From: an uncultured Roseburia sp.
Lineage (GTDB): Bacteria; Bacillota; Clostridia; Lachnospirales; Lachnospiraceae
Direction of reading: 5' to 3'
NCBI GenBank assembly: GCA_947246475.1
Contig: CAMXSH010000008.1
Span: forward strand, 1 to 63,668
DNA length: 63,668 bases
The notes beneath the pieces were generated by a model, which made no database searches, had not been told where the DNA came from, and saw only the letters and a program-made list of their open reading frames with translations. Positions 25,965-35,042 of this stretch are shown piece after piece; the stretch's first letter is position 1; each line of letters opens with the position of its first letter. The position numbers were made by a program, and so were the translations under genes.

Positions 25965-27428
25965 ATGACTAAAGAATCATTTGCAGACAGATTAAAAAAG
26001 GCAATGAATGCACGTGGGATCAAACAGGTGGATCTGATCCGGTATGCCCAGGAACAAGGTGTGAAACTCGGCAAAAGCCATATCAGCCAGTACGTAAGCG
26101 GAAAAACGGTTCCCAGAGCCGATATGGTTCATTTTCTGGCAGAGGCGCTGCAGGCGGACCCAGACTGGCTTAGCGGAACCAGTCCTGCACAGGAGACGGA
26201 AGGAGAAACAACTATGCGCGAATTTAAAAAATCTTCTAAATTAGAGCATGTATTATATGATGTCAGAGGTCCGGTAGTCGAGGAAGCGACCCGGATGGAA
26301 AACACAGGAACAAACGTATTAAAATTGAACATTGGAAATCCTGCCCCCTTTGGTTTCCGTACTCCTGACGAGATCATCTACGATATGCGCCAGCAGCTGA
26401 CAGAATGTGAGGGATACTCCACGGCAAAAGGTTCTTTTTCAGCCAGAAAGGCAATCATGCAGTATGCACAGCTCAAGCAGATCCCTAATGTATCCATCGA
26501 GGATGTATACACTGGAAATGGCGTCAGCGAATTGATCAACCTGTGCATGTCCGCCCTGCTCGACAATGGCGATGAGATCCTGATCCCGTCCCCGGACTAC
26601 CCGCTTTGGACAGCATGCGCCACCCTTGCCGGAGGAAAGGTCGTACACTATCTCTGCGATGAGCAATCAGACTGGTATCCGGATCTGGAAGACATAAAAA
26701 AGAAGATCAACAGCCGCACAAAAGCAATCGTTATCATCAATCCCAACAATCCAACGGGCGCCCTGTATCCCAGAGAAATATTGCAGCAGATTGTGGAGAT
26801 CGCAAGAAAACACCAGCTGATCCTTTTTTCGGATGAGATCTATGACCGCCTGGTTATGGACGAAGAAGAGCATGTCTCCATCGCATCCCTGGCGCCAGAC
26901 CTGTTCTGTGTCACCTTCAGCGGATTGTCAAAATCTCACATGATCGCTGGATTCCGCATCGGCTGGATGGTCCTCAGCGGCAATAAATCAATGGCGAAAG
27001 ACTATATCGAGGGGATCAATATGCTTTCAAATATGAGGCTCTGTTCCAATGTCCCAGCCCAGTCCATCGTTCAGACCGCCCTGGGAGGACACCAGAGCGT
27101 AAAAGATTACATTATACCCGGCGGACGGATTTATGAGCAGAGAGAGTATATTTACAAGGCTCTGACGGATATCCCAGGCATCACCGCTGTAAAACCCAAA
27201 GCGGCATTTTATATCTTCCCAAAACTGGATGTGAAAAAGTTCAATATTATAAACGATGAAAAATTTGCACTGGACCTATTACGTGAAAAACATATTTTAA
27301 TCATTCACGGCGGAGGCTTTAACTGGAAACAGCCGGATCATTTTCGTGTTGTCTATCTTCCCCGAGTCGAAGTTTTAGAGCAGGCTTCAAAAAAAATTGC
27401 TGATTTTCTCAGCAGATACCGTCAGTAA
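25965..27428 (+). CDS. HTH-domain/aminotransferase fusion (AlaA-like)
   Basis: 487 residues from the ATG at 25965. Residues about 1-75 are an XRE-type helix-turn-helix (FADRLKKAMNARGIKQVDL, then SHISQYVSGKTVPRAD). The rest is a class I PLP aminotransferase close to alanine aminotransferase AlaA. Visible features are NIGNPAPFGF at the domain start, YTGNGVSELI, the NPNNPTGALY loop, SDEIYDRL, PLP lysine in SGLSKSHMIAGFRIGW, and the carboxylate-binding arginine near FRVVYLPR. It makes or consumes alanine and pyruvate/glutamate. The fused DNA-binding domain suggests a metabolite-sensing autoregulator. Confidence 0.9.
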   Translation: MTKESFADRLKKAMNARGIKQVDLIRYAQEQGVKLGKSHISQYVSGKTVPRADMVHFLAEALQADPDWLSGTSPAQETEGETTMREFKKSSKLEHVLYDVRGPVVEEATRMENTGTNVLKLNIGNPAPFGFRTPDEIIYDMRQQLTECEGYSTAKGSFSARKAIMQYAQLKQIPNVSIEDVYTGNGVSELINLCMSALLDNGDEILIPSPDYPLWTACATLAGGKVVHYLCDEQSDWYPDLEDIKKKINSRTKAIVIINPNNPTGALYPREILQQIVEIARKHQLILFSDEIYDRLVMDEEEHVSIASLAPDLFCVTFSGLSKSHMIAGFRIGWMVLSGNKSMAKDYIEGINMLSNMRLCSNVPAQSIVQTALGGHQSVKDYIIPGGRIYEQREYIYKALTDIPGITAVKPKAAFYIFPKLDVKKFNIINDEKFALDLLREKHILIIHGGGFNWKQPDHFRVVYLPRVEVLEQASKKIADFLSRYRQ

Positions 27429-27522
27429 AAAAGGGCTGGCTGAAAACTGCAGCCCTATAAAAACACTTCGTGTTTTTCGCTCCGCAGATGTCGAACTTTC
27501 CTGTAAGGTAAAAAGAACCTGC

Positions 27523-27580
27523 ATTTTGGGCGCAGCCTCCTCTCATGATTTTACCCATGAGAGGAGGCTGCGCCCAAAAT
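27523..27580. terminator. 25-base-pair perfect inverted repeat, convergent terminator
   Basis: Two perfect 25-base arms (27523-27547 and 27556-27580) flank an 8-base loop, between the convergent aminotransferase and GH43 genes. Arms begin and end with ATTTTGGGC and GCCCAAAAT, so U-rich tails form in both directions. Smaller hairpins at 27433-27455 and 27459-27477 precede it. Confidence 0.8.
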
Positions 27581-27590
27581 ATTAGTATGT

Positions 27591-29855
27591 TTATTTACCT
27601 ATTTTCTTTGTCTTCTTACTGCTGTAAGCCCCATAAATGGTTTTCCCTGAAGATTTCACAAAAGCTCTTGCACGGAAATAATATTTTTTCCCCTTACGAA
27701 GCTTCTTGATCGTAGAGGATAGTTTCTTTGTCGTGATCTTCTTCACATTTTTCTTAAATGACTTATCTGTTGCATAAACGATCTGGTAACCAGATGCATT
27801 CTTCACCTTTTTCAACTTGATAAGGCACTTATTTTTCCCCTTCATCTTCAAGCTGGTAATCTTTACTCTACCAGGTTTTTCCAAAGAAGGTTTCGTACTC
27901 TCACCAGGAACGGAAGGCGCTGGGGTCACAGAAGGTACCGGACTTTGAGCTGGTGGTGCTGGCTCCGGATTTTCAGGCTGTGGAACTTCCTTTCTCGTAA
28001 ACTGCCAGGTATCCAGGTTAAACAGCTTCGCATTTTCCTTACCTCGGAATATAAAGTACAGATCATGAACCCCGGTGACCTCTTCATTCAGATTTGTTGT
28101 AAAATCCTGGTAGGTATTCGTACTTCCGGTGTCAGTAATCTCTACTGTGCCAATCTGCCTCTCATCCTCGGTGCCATAGTCCAGCCACAGCTCGATACTT
28201 CCAGAAACTGTGTCACAATTCGGATTAAATATTACATTTCCTTTGTCGTCCTCGGTGAGGTCCGTGGCAGGAAGCCCCTCGCCGCAGGCTGCGGATACCC
28301 GGAAAGTCTCTGCCCTGGTATCGCCAAAATCTACGTTCGCCACCTTAATATAGTCATTGTTATCGATGTCACATACGGCGACGCCAAACAGTGCTGCAGA
28401 CTTCCAGAACGCTTCCTTTCCGGTAACTGGATCAATATCCGTACAGGCTGCCTTCGCTTTCGTCTTAACGCCTTTGCCTGTACCGTTAAACCCGCCAGTC
28501 ACACCGTCCAGATTGGAGGCCCAGCAGATCGTCTCCGCCTGGTTCAGTTCATAAGGATTCAGAGTGCCAACAGGATCAACACTGAAAAATGGAGTGCCCT
28601 TTGTGGTGTCCTCGATCCCCTGTTCGAGAAGAGCCGCCACATTGTCTCCCGTCTCTTTAACAATCAGGTTATTTTCATCATAAGAAAATTCCCTGACGCA
28701 GACTGAACGGTCTGAACCGGTTCCGCCCACCAGCATTTCATTCAGATAAAATAAATAGTTACGACCTTTAAATTCTATCACCCCTGGATGAATACAGGAA
28801 TAACCAAACTCCCGGTCCATCACCAGCCCCCGGTAGGTCCATGGTCCAAGAGGAGAAGGTCCCGTAGAATATTCTATGGTTTCGCCAGGTGTACGTCCTC
28901 CCACAAAAAACATGAAGTAATCGTCGGTGCCTTCTTTGCCGTCATCGTGTTTGATCACCCAGGGACCCTCTTCAAATGCCGAGCGTTTCTGTTCGCTTCC
29001 ACTGGGTTCTGCCGGGAACTTTCCCGTTTGGTTTTTACCCTGGGTTGGTTCCCCAAAGGACGCATAGCCCTCATCTCCATAGGTCTGAAAACTGTGAAGT
29101 CCTGGACGTACCTCGCCAAGAATCTTATTGTCTTCCTTACTGAAGCGGGTATCAATGGTATTTTCCTCTTCTGATATCACACCATCCCCATCCGTATCCG
29201 GATCTACATCCAGCAGGTCATCTGTAAGTTTACAATAACGCAGATAGGGGTTGCCCCAATACAGATAATAATCATAATTTTCTACATCTTCCGGGTTTCC
29301 ATGATCCTCTACCAGCACGGTGGGATCAATATTTCCCCCTCCCCAGCCGCCATCAATGAGATATTTTCCAGGCGTCGCATCCTCAAAGGGACCCCACGGG
29401 TTATCCGACACAGCCACATCAATCTTCGTACCATTGAACGGCGCAAAAAGATAATACTTATTCTTCCACTCTCCATCCTCAAAAACGGGCTTGGTCACAA
29501 CATGCTGTGCCCAGGCACGCCAGTTTTTGTCTCCCTCTTCTTCGTCTCCCTCTAAATCAAAAGTCTGTGCATGTGCGATCTGGCCATGATCGGTCCAGTT
29601 CACCATATCTTTCGTAGAAAAACAGCGCCATTCATTCATTAGGTTCCATTCTGTAGACGCAGTTTCCCGCCGCTCATCCCTTGTGGTGTATACATACAGT
29701 GTATCCCCCACTACGATGGGCGACGGATCCGCCGTATACATTGTCTGCACAATGGGATTTTCCGCTCTCACATTTATGCTGCCTGGCATGCCGCACAACG
29801 TACCCATACACACAGCGAGCGAAACCGCCAATATTCTTCTAAAGTACCTTTTCAT
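27591..29855 (-). CDS. Secreted GH43 glycosidase with CBM6 and Fn3-like module
   Basis: 754 residues. A signal peptide (MKRYFRRILAVSLAVCMG...) is followed by the GH43 domain to about residue 420: base aspartate in YTADPSPIVVG, second aspartate in GNIDPTVLVED, acid glutamate in EEGPWVIKHDDG. A CBM6-type sandwich comes next (about 425-630), beginning YELNQAETICW and containing LWLDYGTEDERQIG. After a Pro-rich linker, a very Lys-rich Fn3-like module ends the protein (KKIKTKK... style strands with SGYQIVYATD). It probably acts on arabinoxylan or arabinan at the cell surface, as a partner of the GH43 enzyme at 23190-25277. Confidence 0.85.
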   Translation of the reverse strand: MKRYFRRILAVSLAVCMGTLCGMPGSINVRAENPIVQTMYTADPSPIVVGDTLYVYTTRDERRETASTEWNLMNEWRCFSTKDMVNWTDHGQIAHAQTFDLEGDEEEGDKNWRAWAQHVVTKPVFEDGEWKNKYYLFAPFNGTKIDVAVSDNPWGPFEDATPGKYLIDGGWGGGNIDPTVLVEDHGNPEDVENYDYYLYWGNPYLRYCKLTDDLLDVDPDTDGDGVISEEENTIDTRFSKEDNKILGEVRPGLHSFQTYGDEGYASFGEPTQGKNQTGKFPAEPSGSEQKRSAFEEGPWVIKHDDGKEGTDDYFMFFVGGRTPGETIEYSTGPSPLGPWTYRGLVMDREFGYSCIHPGVIEFKGRNYLFYLNEMLVGGTGSDRSVCVREFSYDENNLIVKETGDNVAALLEQGIEDTTKGTPFFSVDPVGTLNPYELNQAETICWASNLDGVTGGFNGTGKGVKTKAKAACTDIDPVTGKEAFWKSAALFGVAVCDIDNNDYIKVANVDFGDTRAETFRVSAACGEGLPATDLTEDDKGNVIFNPNCDTVSGSIELWLDYGTEDERQIGTVEITDTGSTNTYQDFTTNLNEEVTGVHDLYFIFRGKENAKLFNLDTWQFTRKEVPQPENPEPAPPAQSPVPSVTPAPSVPGESTKPSLEKPGRVKITSLKMKGKNKCLIKLKKVKNASGYQIVYATDKSFKKNVKKITTKKLSSTIKKLRKGKKYYFRARAFVKSSGKTIYGAYSSKKTKKIGK

Positions 29856-29959
29856 TTACATTACCTCCTTCTGCCAAAATATTTAATACTATTATAACAA
29901 GGAAGAATTTTGTAAACAATGACCGATACACTCCAAAATAGTGACGGATACTAAGATAA

Positions 29960-31099
29960 TTAAATATTATCAAACAATTTCAATTTTTTAGTTGTAAACT
30001 CTTCTTCTGAGATCAGGTTATTCTCAAACATAATTTTAAGTTTCTTTGCAGCGACTTCAAATTCTTCTAAAGTCATTTTTTTATCCTCAATCCGTGTTTT
30101 GGACGTTTCTTCTATCCTTTGCACGGATGAATCTCGAGTCATATCAGAAACATATTTTCTCTTTTCCGCTTCTAGTACAATATCATACTTTTTTTCTTCC
30201 AGATGCGTCTGCAGAAAATTATATGTTTCCTGCGGAAGTTCAATATCCATATACTGTTTATGCTTTTCTGAATAATAATTTAAAATAATACTTCTATCAT
30301 CAATTTTATTTACTTTTGAATTTACTTCTGCCCGCTGCTGGCTGTTTGATATATCAAAATGGGAGGACTCATATCCCATCATTGCGCCTACAGCCATCCC
30401 CATCGGCCCAAATATCAAGCCGCCCACTACTGCGGGCGTAAGTCTCAGCTTACTAGGTACAAAACTTCCAGCTAATAACTGTGTCTGGTATTCGACATTA
30501 AAATCAGCAACATAATGTATCGCTCCCGCTTTTTCATAATAATGAATATGTTCATATTTAACCGTGGAAGCAACCATCTCTTTTTCTAATTTGTTTACTG
30601 ATTTTATTGTAATGCTTTTTGCTTTATCTATATACATAAAAGTGACATAATCGTCATTTTCTTCAAATATATAGACTGGCTCACTGTTCTTTATATCATG
30701 ATACTGTTCTTTTACAAATAACAATACTTCCTCTTCTCTTTTTTGATGCTCAATTGCTTCTTCTTTTCTTTTTTGTGCTCTTATTATTTTCTCCTCTTCT
30801 TCTTTTTCTTTCTCTTTCTTTACCCTATCAACACATTCCTTTACTTCGGCAACATTAAATTCGGGAAGATAAATCGAAATTTGGTTATTTTCCTCATCTT
30901 TTCCTGAAACAACTACCGCCTTATTTTTTTTATACTCTGAAAGTTCAATCTGAAAAATGTCATCCGCCTTGAAACAAGTTGTTGCATATTGGTTATTAAT
31001 AAATCCTCTCATAAAAATCCTAAAATTATAAAACTCTGTAACTTCTATGTCATAATTACTGAACCTGGATTCTTTATAATTTTTTGATATTGTCTCCAT
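29960..31099 (-). CDS. SHOCT-domain protein with glycine-rich membrane-like segment
   Basis: 379 residues from the ATG at 31099, behind AAAGGAG; an earlier in-frame ATG has no binding site. The N-terminal part has a PH-like beta pattern (FFKADDIFQIELSEYKKNKAVVVSG). A long charged coiled coil follows (residues about 95-130), then a second sheet region and a Gly-rich hydrophobic stretch (AVVGGLIFGPMGMAVGAMMG) resembling glycine-zipper segments. The C-terminal 35 residues are a SHOCT domain (MFENNLISEEEFTTKKLKLF). Function is unknown; a membrane-associated or oligomerising role is inferred. Confidence 0.65.
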   Translation of the reverse strand: METISKNYKESRFSNYDIEVTEFYNFRIFMRGFINNQYATTCFKADDIFQIELSEYKKNKAVVVSGKDEENNQISIYLPEFNVAEVKECVDRVKKEKEKEEEEKIIRAQKRKEEAIEHQKREEEVLLFVKEQYHDIKNSEPVYIFEENDDYVTFMYIDKAKSITIKSVNKLEKEMVASTVKYEHIHYYEKAGAIHYVADFNVEYQTQLLAGSFVPSKLRLTPAVVGGLIFGPMGMAVGAMMGYESSHFDISNSQQRAEVNSKVNKIDDRSIILNYYSEKHKQYMDIELPQETYNFLQTHLEEKKYDIVLEAEKRKYVSDMTRDSSVQRIEETSKTRIEDKKMTLEEFEVAAKKLKIMFENNLISEEEFTTKKLKLFDNI

Positions 31100-31159
31100 C
31101 ACTTTTCTCCTTTTAAATATTATTTGGCACCAGATAATAACAGGGAACATACCTGTTTT

Positions 31160-32407
31160 TCACTCCTGCTCTATTTTTCCAAAAATCTTCCTGGCGCATA
31201 CAGCGAGCATAAGGGAAACCCCGCCAGAAAACAGAACAACCACATATTCACCCCCTCTGCAGATCTGAAACAGGATACCATAGAATGCATTGCCCAAAGG
31301 CTGGGCGCACATGGAAACGGTAAGGATAACAGCAATCACCTTTCCGATCAAACTCTGCGGGGTTTCTGCCTGGATATAAGACATCATCTGCACCGTCAGA
31401 ATTGTTGAACATACCATAATGCCAAAACAGCATACGGTAATCACCACATAGTTTATGATCCCAGATGAGAACAGGATCAATGCAGCTCCAATAGGAAACA
31501 CACATATGGAACATACCAAGATGAGGTTACCAGACTTTTGAATCGACAGCCTCTTTGCAAAAATGCCTGCACAAATCCCTCCTGCCAGTCCTCCTGCCCC
31601 CAGCGCCCCCTGGGCAAAGCCATACAGTCTGTTTGCCTGCAATGCCTCCAAATCCAATACCTCTGTTACCAGATAGGGCAGTGCCACAATGATCATTGCA
31701 GACAAAAACAGATTGATCCCACAGATCACCATAAGAATCTTTCCGATCACAGGCTTATCTCTCCGGATAAACCAGACACTTTCTCCAAAATCATTTCTAA
31801 TTGTCTTCCATATGCTTCCATCCAATGTCTGCTTTTGGAATGGTATCGTAATAAAAAGTTCCATCACCGCTGAAATGACAAAGCATACCATACATACCCA
31901 TAATACAGGCTTCAATCCATATGCACTGTACAAGACACCGCCCAGAACAGGGCCGAGCAAGGATGCAAAAGAGGTTATGGTATTGATCAAGGAATTTGCA
32001 GCCATAAAATGATCCTGGGCTACCAATGCTGGTATGCTTGCCTGCACGGAAGGCTGATACGCACTGGCTATGCCATACAAAAGCATCAGCGTAACCGTCA
32101 GAAGGACAATGACATTAACCCCGTTCATGAGCAGGGAACATACTAAGATAACCGCCGCGGTAAAGAAGTCCAGTATCACCATAATATTTCTCTTATTCAC
32201 CCTGTCTGCAACAATACCTCCGATGGGCGACAGCAGAATGGCTGGAATAAAAGCACATGCCGTAACCGTTCCGTAAAGCGCCGATGAACCTGTCAGGTTT
32301 AACAAATACAAAGGCAGCGCAAATCTTAATGTGGCGTTGCCAAACAACGAGATGATCTGCCCAATGAGAACCAATGTGAAATCTTTTGAAAATAGTTTTT
32401 GCTCCAA
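31160..32407 (-). CDS. MFS drug/metabolite efflux transporter
   Basis: 415 residues with twelve hydrophobic helices. The loop GGIVADRVNKRNIMVILDF is the MFS motif A between helices 2 and 3. It most resembles MFS exporters of the macrolide/tetracycline-efflux type in Firmicutes (FTLVLIGQIISLFGNATLRFALP start). It lies 20 bases downstream of a TetR regulator on the same strand, so the pair forms an operon under the promoter and operators at 33101-33150. The substrate is unknown. Confidence 0.85.
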   Translation of the reverse strand: MEQKLFSKDFTLVLIGQIISLFGNATLRFALPLYLLNLTGSSALYGTVTACAFIPAILLSPIGGIVADRVNKRNIMVILDFFTAAVILVCSLLMNGVNVIVLLTVTLMLLYGIASAYQPSVQASIPALVAQDHFMAANSLINTITSFASLLGPVLGGVLYSAYGLKPVLWVCMVCFVISAVMELFITIPFQKQTLDGSIWKTIRNDFGESVWFIRRDKPVIGKILMVICGINLFLSAMIIVALPYLVTEVLDLEALQANRLYGFAQGALGAGGLAGGICAGIFAKRLSIQKSGNLILVCSICVFPIGAALILFSSGIINYVVITVCCFGIMVCSTILTVQMMSYIQAETPQSLIGKVIAVILTVSMCAQPLGNAFYGILFQICRGGEYVVVLFSGGVSLMLAVCARKIFGKIEQE

Positions 32408-32426
32408 GTACGAATCCTCCGTTGTT

Positions 32427-33080
32427 TTATTTGTTTTTCTGGTAGATGGATGTGAGCTCCTGCAGTCGTTCTGACATTTCGCTGTCTACAATGTCCAATC
32501 CAAAGCCCCGCATCATTTGACTAAATACCATGATCTTGCTATAAGATTCTTCCTCCGAATCATCAAATATCATCGGGTTCATCCAAACATTTGCCAAAAG
32601 TAAGATCATCTCTGCCAGCTGTTCTGGATAATCGGTCTCAAAGGAACCATCTGAAATCCCTTCCTTGATTATTGGCAAAAGATAATTGGGCGCCGCTTCT
32701 TCTATCGTTTCATGCAACAGGCTGAATAGCAGCTTAGGATTGTTTTGAAAATTTGGAACCACAGTAAAGATATCATTCTGCACAGGCCGGTTGATCGATT
32801 CTTTAAAAATGGTTTTCAGCTTTTCTATTCCACAAAGATCGGAACGATCACGAATGACCGCAAGCATTTGGTTGGACTCTGCTGTCATTCTGTCTACAAC
32901 GGCGACTAAAATATCTTCTTTTGATTTGAAATGATGATAAATAGCACCTTTGCTAAGCCCGCCTAATTGATCAATGATATCCTGAATCGACGTGCCTTCA
33001 TAGCCCTTCTCCATAAACAGGCGATAGGCAACATCCAATATCAATTGAACTGTTTCTTCTGGGTGCTTATTTCTTGCCAC
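32427..33080 (-). CDS. TetR-family transcriptional repressor
   Basis: 217 residues. The N-terminal HTH is typical: ETVQLILDVAYRLFMEKGYEGTS, then IQDIIDQLGGLSKGAIYHHFKSKEDIL. The C-terminal ligand domain is not assigned. It should bind the pair of palindromic sites at 33101-33142 and repress itself and the adjacent MFS pump until an inducer binds. Confidence 0.9.
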   Translation of the reverse strand: MARNKHPEETVQLILDVAYRLFMEKGYEGTSIQDIIDQLGGLSKGAIYHHFKSKEDILVAVVDRMTAESNQMLAVIRDRSDLCGIEKLKTIFKESINRPVQNDIFTVVPNFQNNPKLLFSLLHETIEEAAPNYLLPIIKEGISDGSFETDYPEQLAEMILLLANVWMNPMIFDDSEEESYSKIMVFSQMMRGFGLDIVDSEMSERLQELTSIYQKNK

Positions 33081-33100
33081 GGTCCTTCACCTCACCTTTA

Positions 33101-33150
33101 CATACCGTTAGTATGTATTTATGTTATCATACCAACGGTACGTTTGTCAA
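33101..33150 (-). promoter_or_regulatory. TetR/MFS promoter with two operator sites
   Basis: On the minus strand TTGACA (33145-33150), an 18-base spacer and TAACAT (33121-33126). Two related imperfect palindromes, CATACCAACGGTACG (33128-33142, inside the spacer) and CATACCGTTAGTATG (33101-33115, downstream), fit TetR dimer sites. Confidence 0.8.
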
Positions 33151-33293
33151 GAGTTTATTATTTTCAAAACGCTTAAAGCGAGGTATGGCCAGATCCACAA
33201 TTATTGTTGTATTGTATATAAGATTATGATATAGTTTAATAGCGGAAAAAACAGCAGTAAATATCCTTTACAAATGAAAAACCGGAGGAAATT

Positions 33294-34202
33294 ATGAGAA
33301 AATTTATTTTGATATGCACTTTATGTACGATTCTACTAGTCGGATGTATGGAGAAAGAGTCCGAACATACGACGCCAGTTACAAAAAGCGCAGTTAGTAT
33401 TGAAACCAATGACGAACAGGGCACAAAAGCGGAGCCAACAGATGAGGCCGCTTCTAAAGAGATCAGCAGGGATCCTGCTGAAATACGGAAACTAAAGTAT
33501 GATACAGCAAAAGAGTTAATTAAAAAACAACAGTATAATGAAGCTTATGATATATTAAAATCACTAAGTGCTCATGTAAACAAATTTCCTGAATTATTCA
33601 GCCTGATTAAAAATGTTAGACTATCTGAATTAAAAAAACAGAAAAAATGGACAGATGACGAAGGTAAAGATCGAATTATAGTATCAGGCAATACAGTCAA
33701 GGTTAAATTACATTACACTTCAAAAAACGGGAAGGACAAAGTTGCAAATTACACTGGAAAAATAATCAGAAAACGATGTACAACAAACAAGATTGCTGTT
33801 GTACATAACGGTAAGGTGGATTATATTCTTTCGGCCAGTAACAGTGGTGACAGCCTATTCTACGGAAAGTTATCCTATGAAGTTTATGATGCACGTGAAG
33901 GTAACAATATAAACTTATTTAGTGAACAAGGTTTAGCAGATTATAAAGAATCTGAGAAGCAATATGAAGAAAGTTTAGAAAAAAAGAAACAAGAAGAAAA
34001 AAGTTCTCAAAAAAGCATAGAAAAGCCCACCCCACAAATCGGCATGACGGCTAGCGAAGTAGAGGCCTCCTCCTGGGGCAAACCAGTGAGAAAGAATATC
34101 ACGGAATATCCATGGGGAAAACGAGAGCAGTGGGTATATTCTATTTATAGGTATATTTATTTTGAAAACGGCAGAGTCACTTCAATTCAATGGACTGAAT
34201 AA
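33294..34202 (+). CDS. Lipoprotein with SmpA/BamE-like C-terminal motif
   Basis: 302 residues. Signal MRKFILICTLCTILLVGC has a lipobox with cysteine at residue 18. An acidic/Ser-Thr linker and a helical segment (about 65-110, YDTAKELIKKQQYNEAYDIL, TPR-like) follow, then a beta-rich domain and a Lys/Glu coiled stretch. The last 50 residues contain IGMTASEVEASSWGKP and YIYFENGRVTSIQW, the shape of SmpA/OmlA-type repeats. The AGGAGG-like CCGGAGG precedes the ATG. Role unknown; presumably a surface-exposed binding protein. Confidence 0.7.
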   Translation: MRKFILICTLCTILLVGCMEKESEHTTPVTKSAVSIETNDEQGTKAEPTDEAASKEISRDPAEIRKLKYDTAKELIKKQQYNEAYDILKSLSAHVNKFPELFSLIKNVRLSELKKQKKWTDDEGKDRIIVSGNTVKVKLHYTSKNGKDKVANYTGKIIRKRCTTNKIAVVHNGKVDYILSASNSGDSLFYGKLSYEVYDAREGNNINLFSEQGLADYKESEKQYEESLEKKKQEEKSSQKSIEKPTPQIGMTASEVEASSWGKPVRKNITEYPWGKREQWVYSIYRYIYFENGRVTSIQWTE

Positions 34203-34215
34203 CTACTAAAATGCA

Positions 34216-34779
34216 ATGAATACAAAAATTATTAAGAGTAACCGCAGAACGATAGAACTTAAAATATGCACAGACGGGCACCTCCGGGTACGCGCTCCTT
34301 ATTATATGACGGATGCAGAGATCGCAGATTTTCTAAACAAGAAATCCAAATGGATCGCCAGACACCAAACCCGGATGAAAGAAAGACAGCAGATGAAAGC
34401 CCAGGAACCCCCGGTTCAACAGCTGAGCCCACAAGACATACGCGCTCTGGCAGATCAGGCAATGGCAGTAATTCCAGACAAAGTGCGTTTTTACGCAGAA
34501 AAGATCAGCGTGGATTATGGACGCATCACCATCCGCAACCAGAAAACCAGGTGGGGAAGCTGCAGCGCGAAAGGAAACCTGAATTTCAACTGCCTGTTGA
34601 TGCTGACGCCGGAAGGTGTTCAGGATTATGTAGTGATTCACGAATTATGCCACCGGAAGGAAATGAACCACTCTCCCAGATTCTGGTCAGAGGTGGCAAA
34701 AATCATGCCAGACTATAAAAATAGCAAGACCTGGCTGAAGGAAAATGGCGAAGAGATCATACGGAGAATGCTGGGGTAA
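34216..34779 (+). CDS. YgjP/DUF45-type zinc metalloprotease
   Basis: 187 residues matching the YgjP (M48-like, SprT-related) family. The core has RWGSCSAKGNLNFN, then the zinc site HELCHRKEMNHSPRFW (HExxH...H-like arrangement with the third ligand in NHSPRFW), and a C-terminal WLKENGEEII. It begins 13 bases after the lipoprotein stop with a poor binding site, so it may depend on coupling. The family appears beside restriction systems or alone, with unclear substrate. Confidence 0.88.
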   Translation: MNTKIIKSNRRTIELKICTDGHLRVRAPYYMTDAEIADFLNKKSKWIARHQTRMKERQQMKAQEPPVQQLSPQDIRALADQAMAVIPDKVRFYAEKISVDYGRITIRNQKTRWGSCSAKGNLNFNCLLMLTPEGVQDYVVIHELCHRKEMNHSPRFWSEVAKIMPDYKNSKTWLKENGEEIIRRMLG

Positions 34780-34806
34780 TTTGTAAATCCACCTGTCCCA
34801 GCCCCC

Positions 34807-35042
34807 TTACTTTTCATCTCCCATCTTTTCAAACATAACGGTCTGATCCTTCATGGATATTTTCCCGACCTGATAACCATATTCCACCAGTTCCTTTTTG
34901 TAATAAAAAAAGAATGGTCTACGGGGACACCGGCAATATTTTGTATTTCATCGAAAGTAAATTTGAAAGATTGAGATCCATGTCTCTGTACATATTCCCA
35001 CAAGGTATTGTATTTACTTAGTTTTTCCTTTTTCCAGCTCAA
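34807..35042 (-). pseudogene. Small uncharacterised gene with a frameshift in a T run
   Basis: The frame begins (TTG at 35042) inside the end of the STAND gene and reads KYNTLWEYVQRHGSQSFKF, TFDEIQNIAGVPVDHSFF, then stops early. Adding one T to the seven-T run at about 34906-34912 gives YYKKELVEYGYQVGKISMK and QTVMFEKMGDEK to a stop at 34807, which looks like the true ending. The usual ATG position reads CTAAGTAAATAC, so the normal start seems lost too. Either a decaying gene, a sequencing slip, or slippage-dependent translation; it resembles a small family of about 85 residues that I know only as uncharacterised. Confidence 0.6.
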
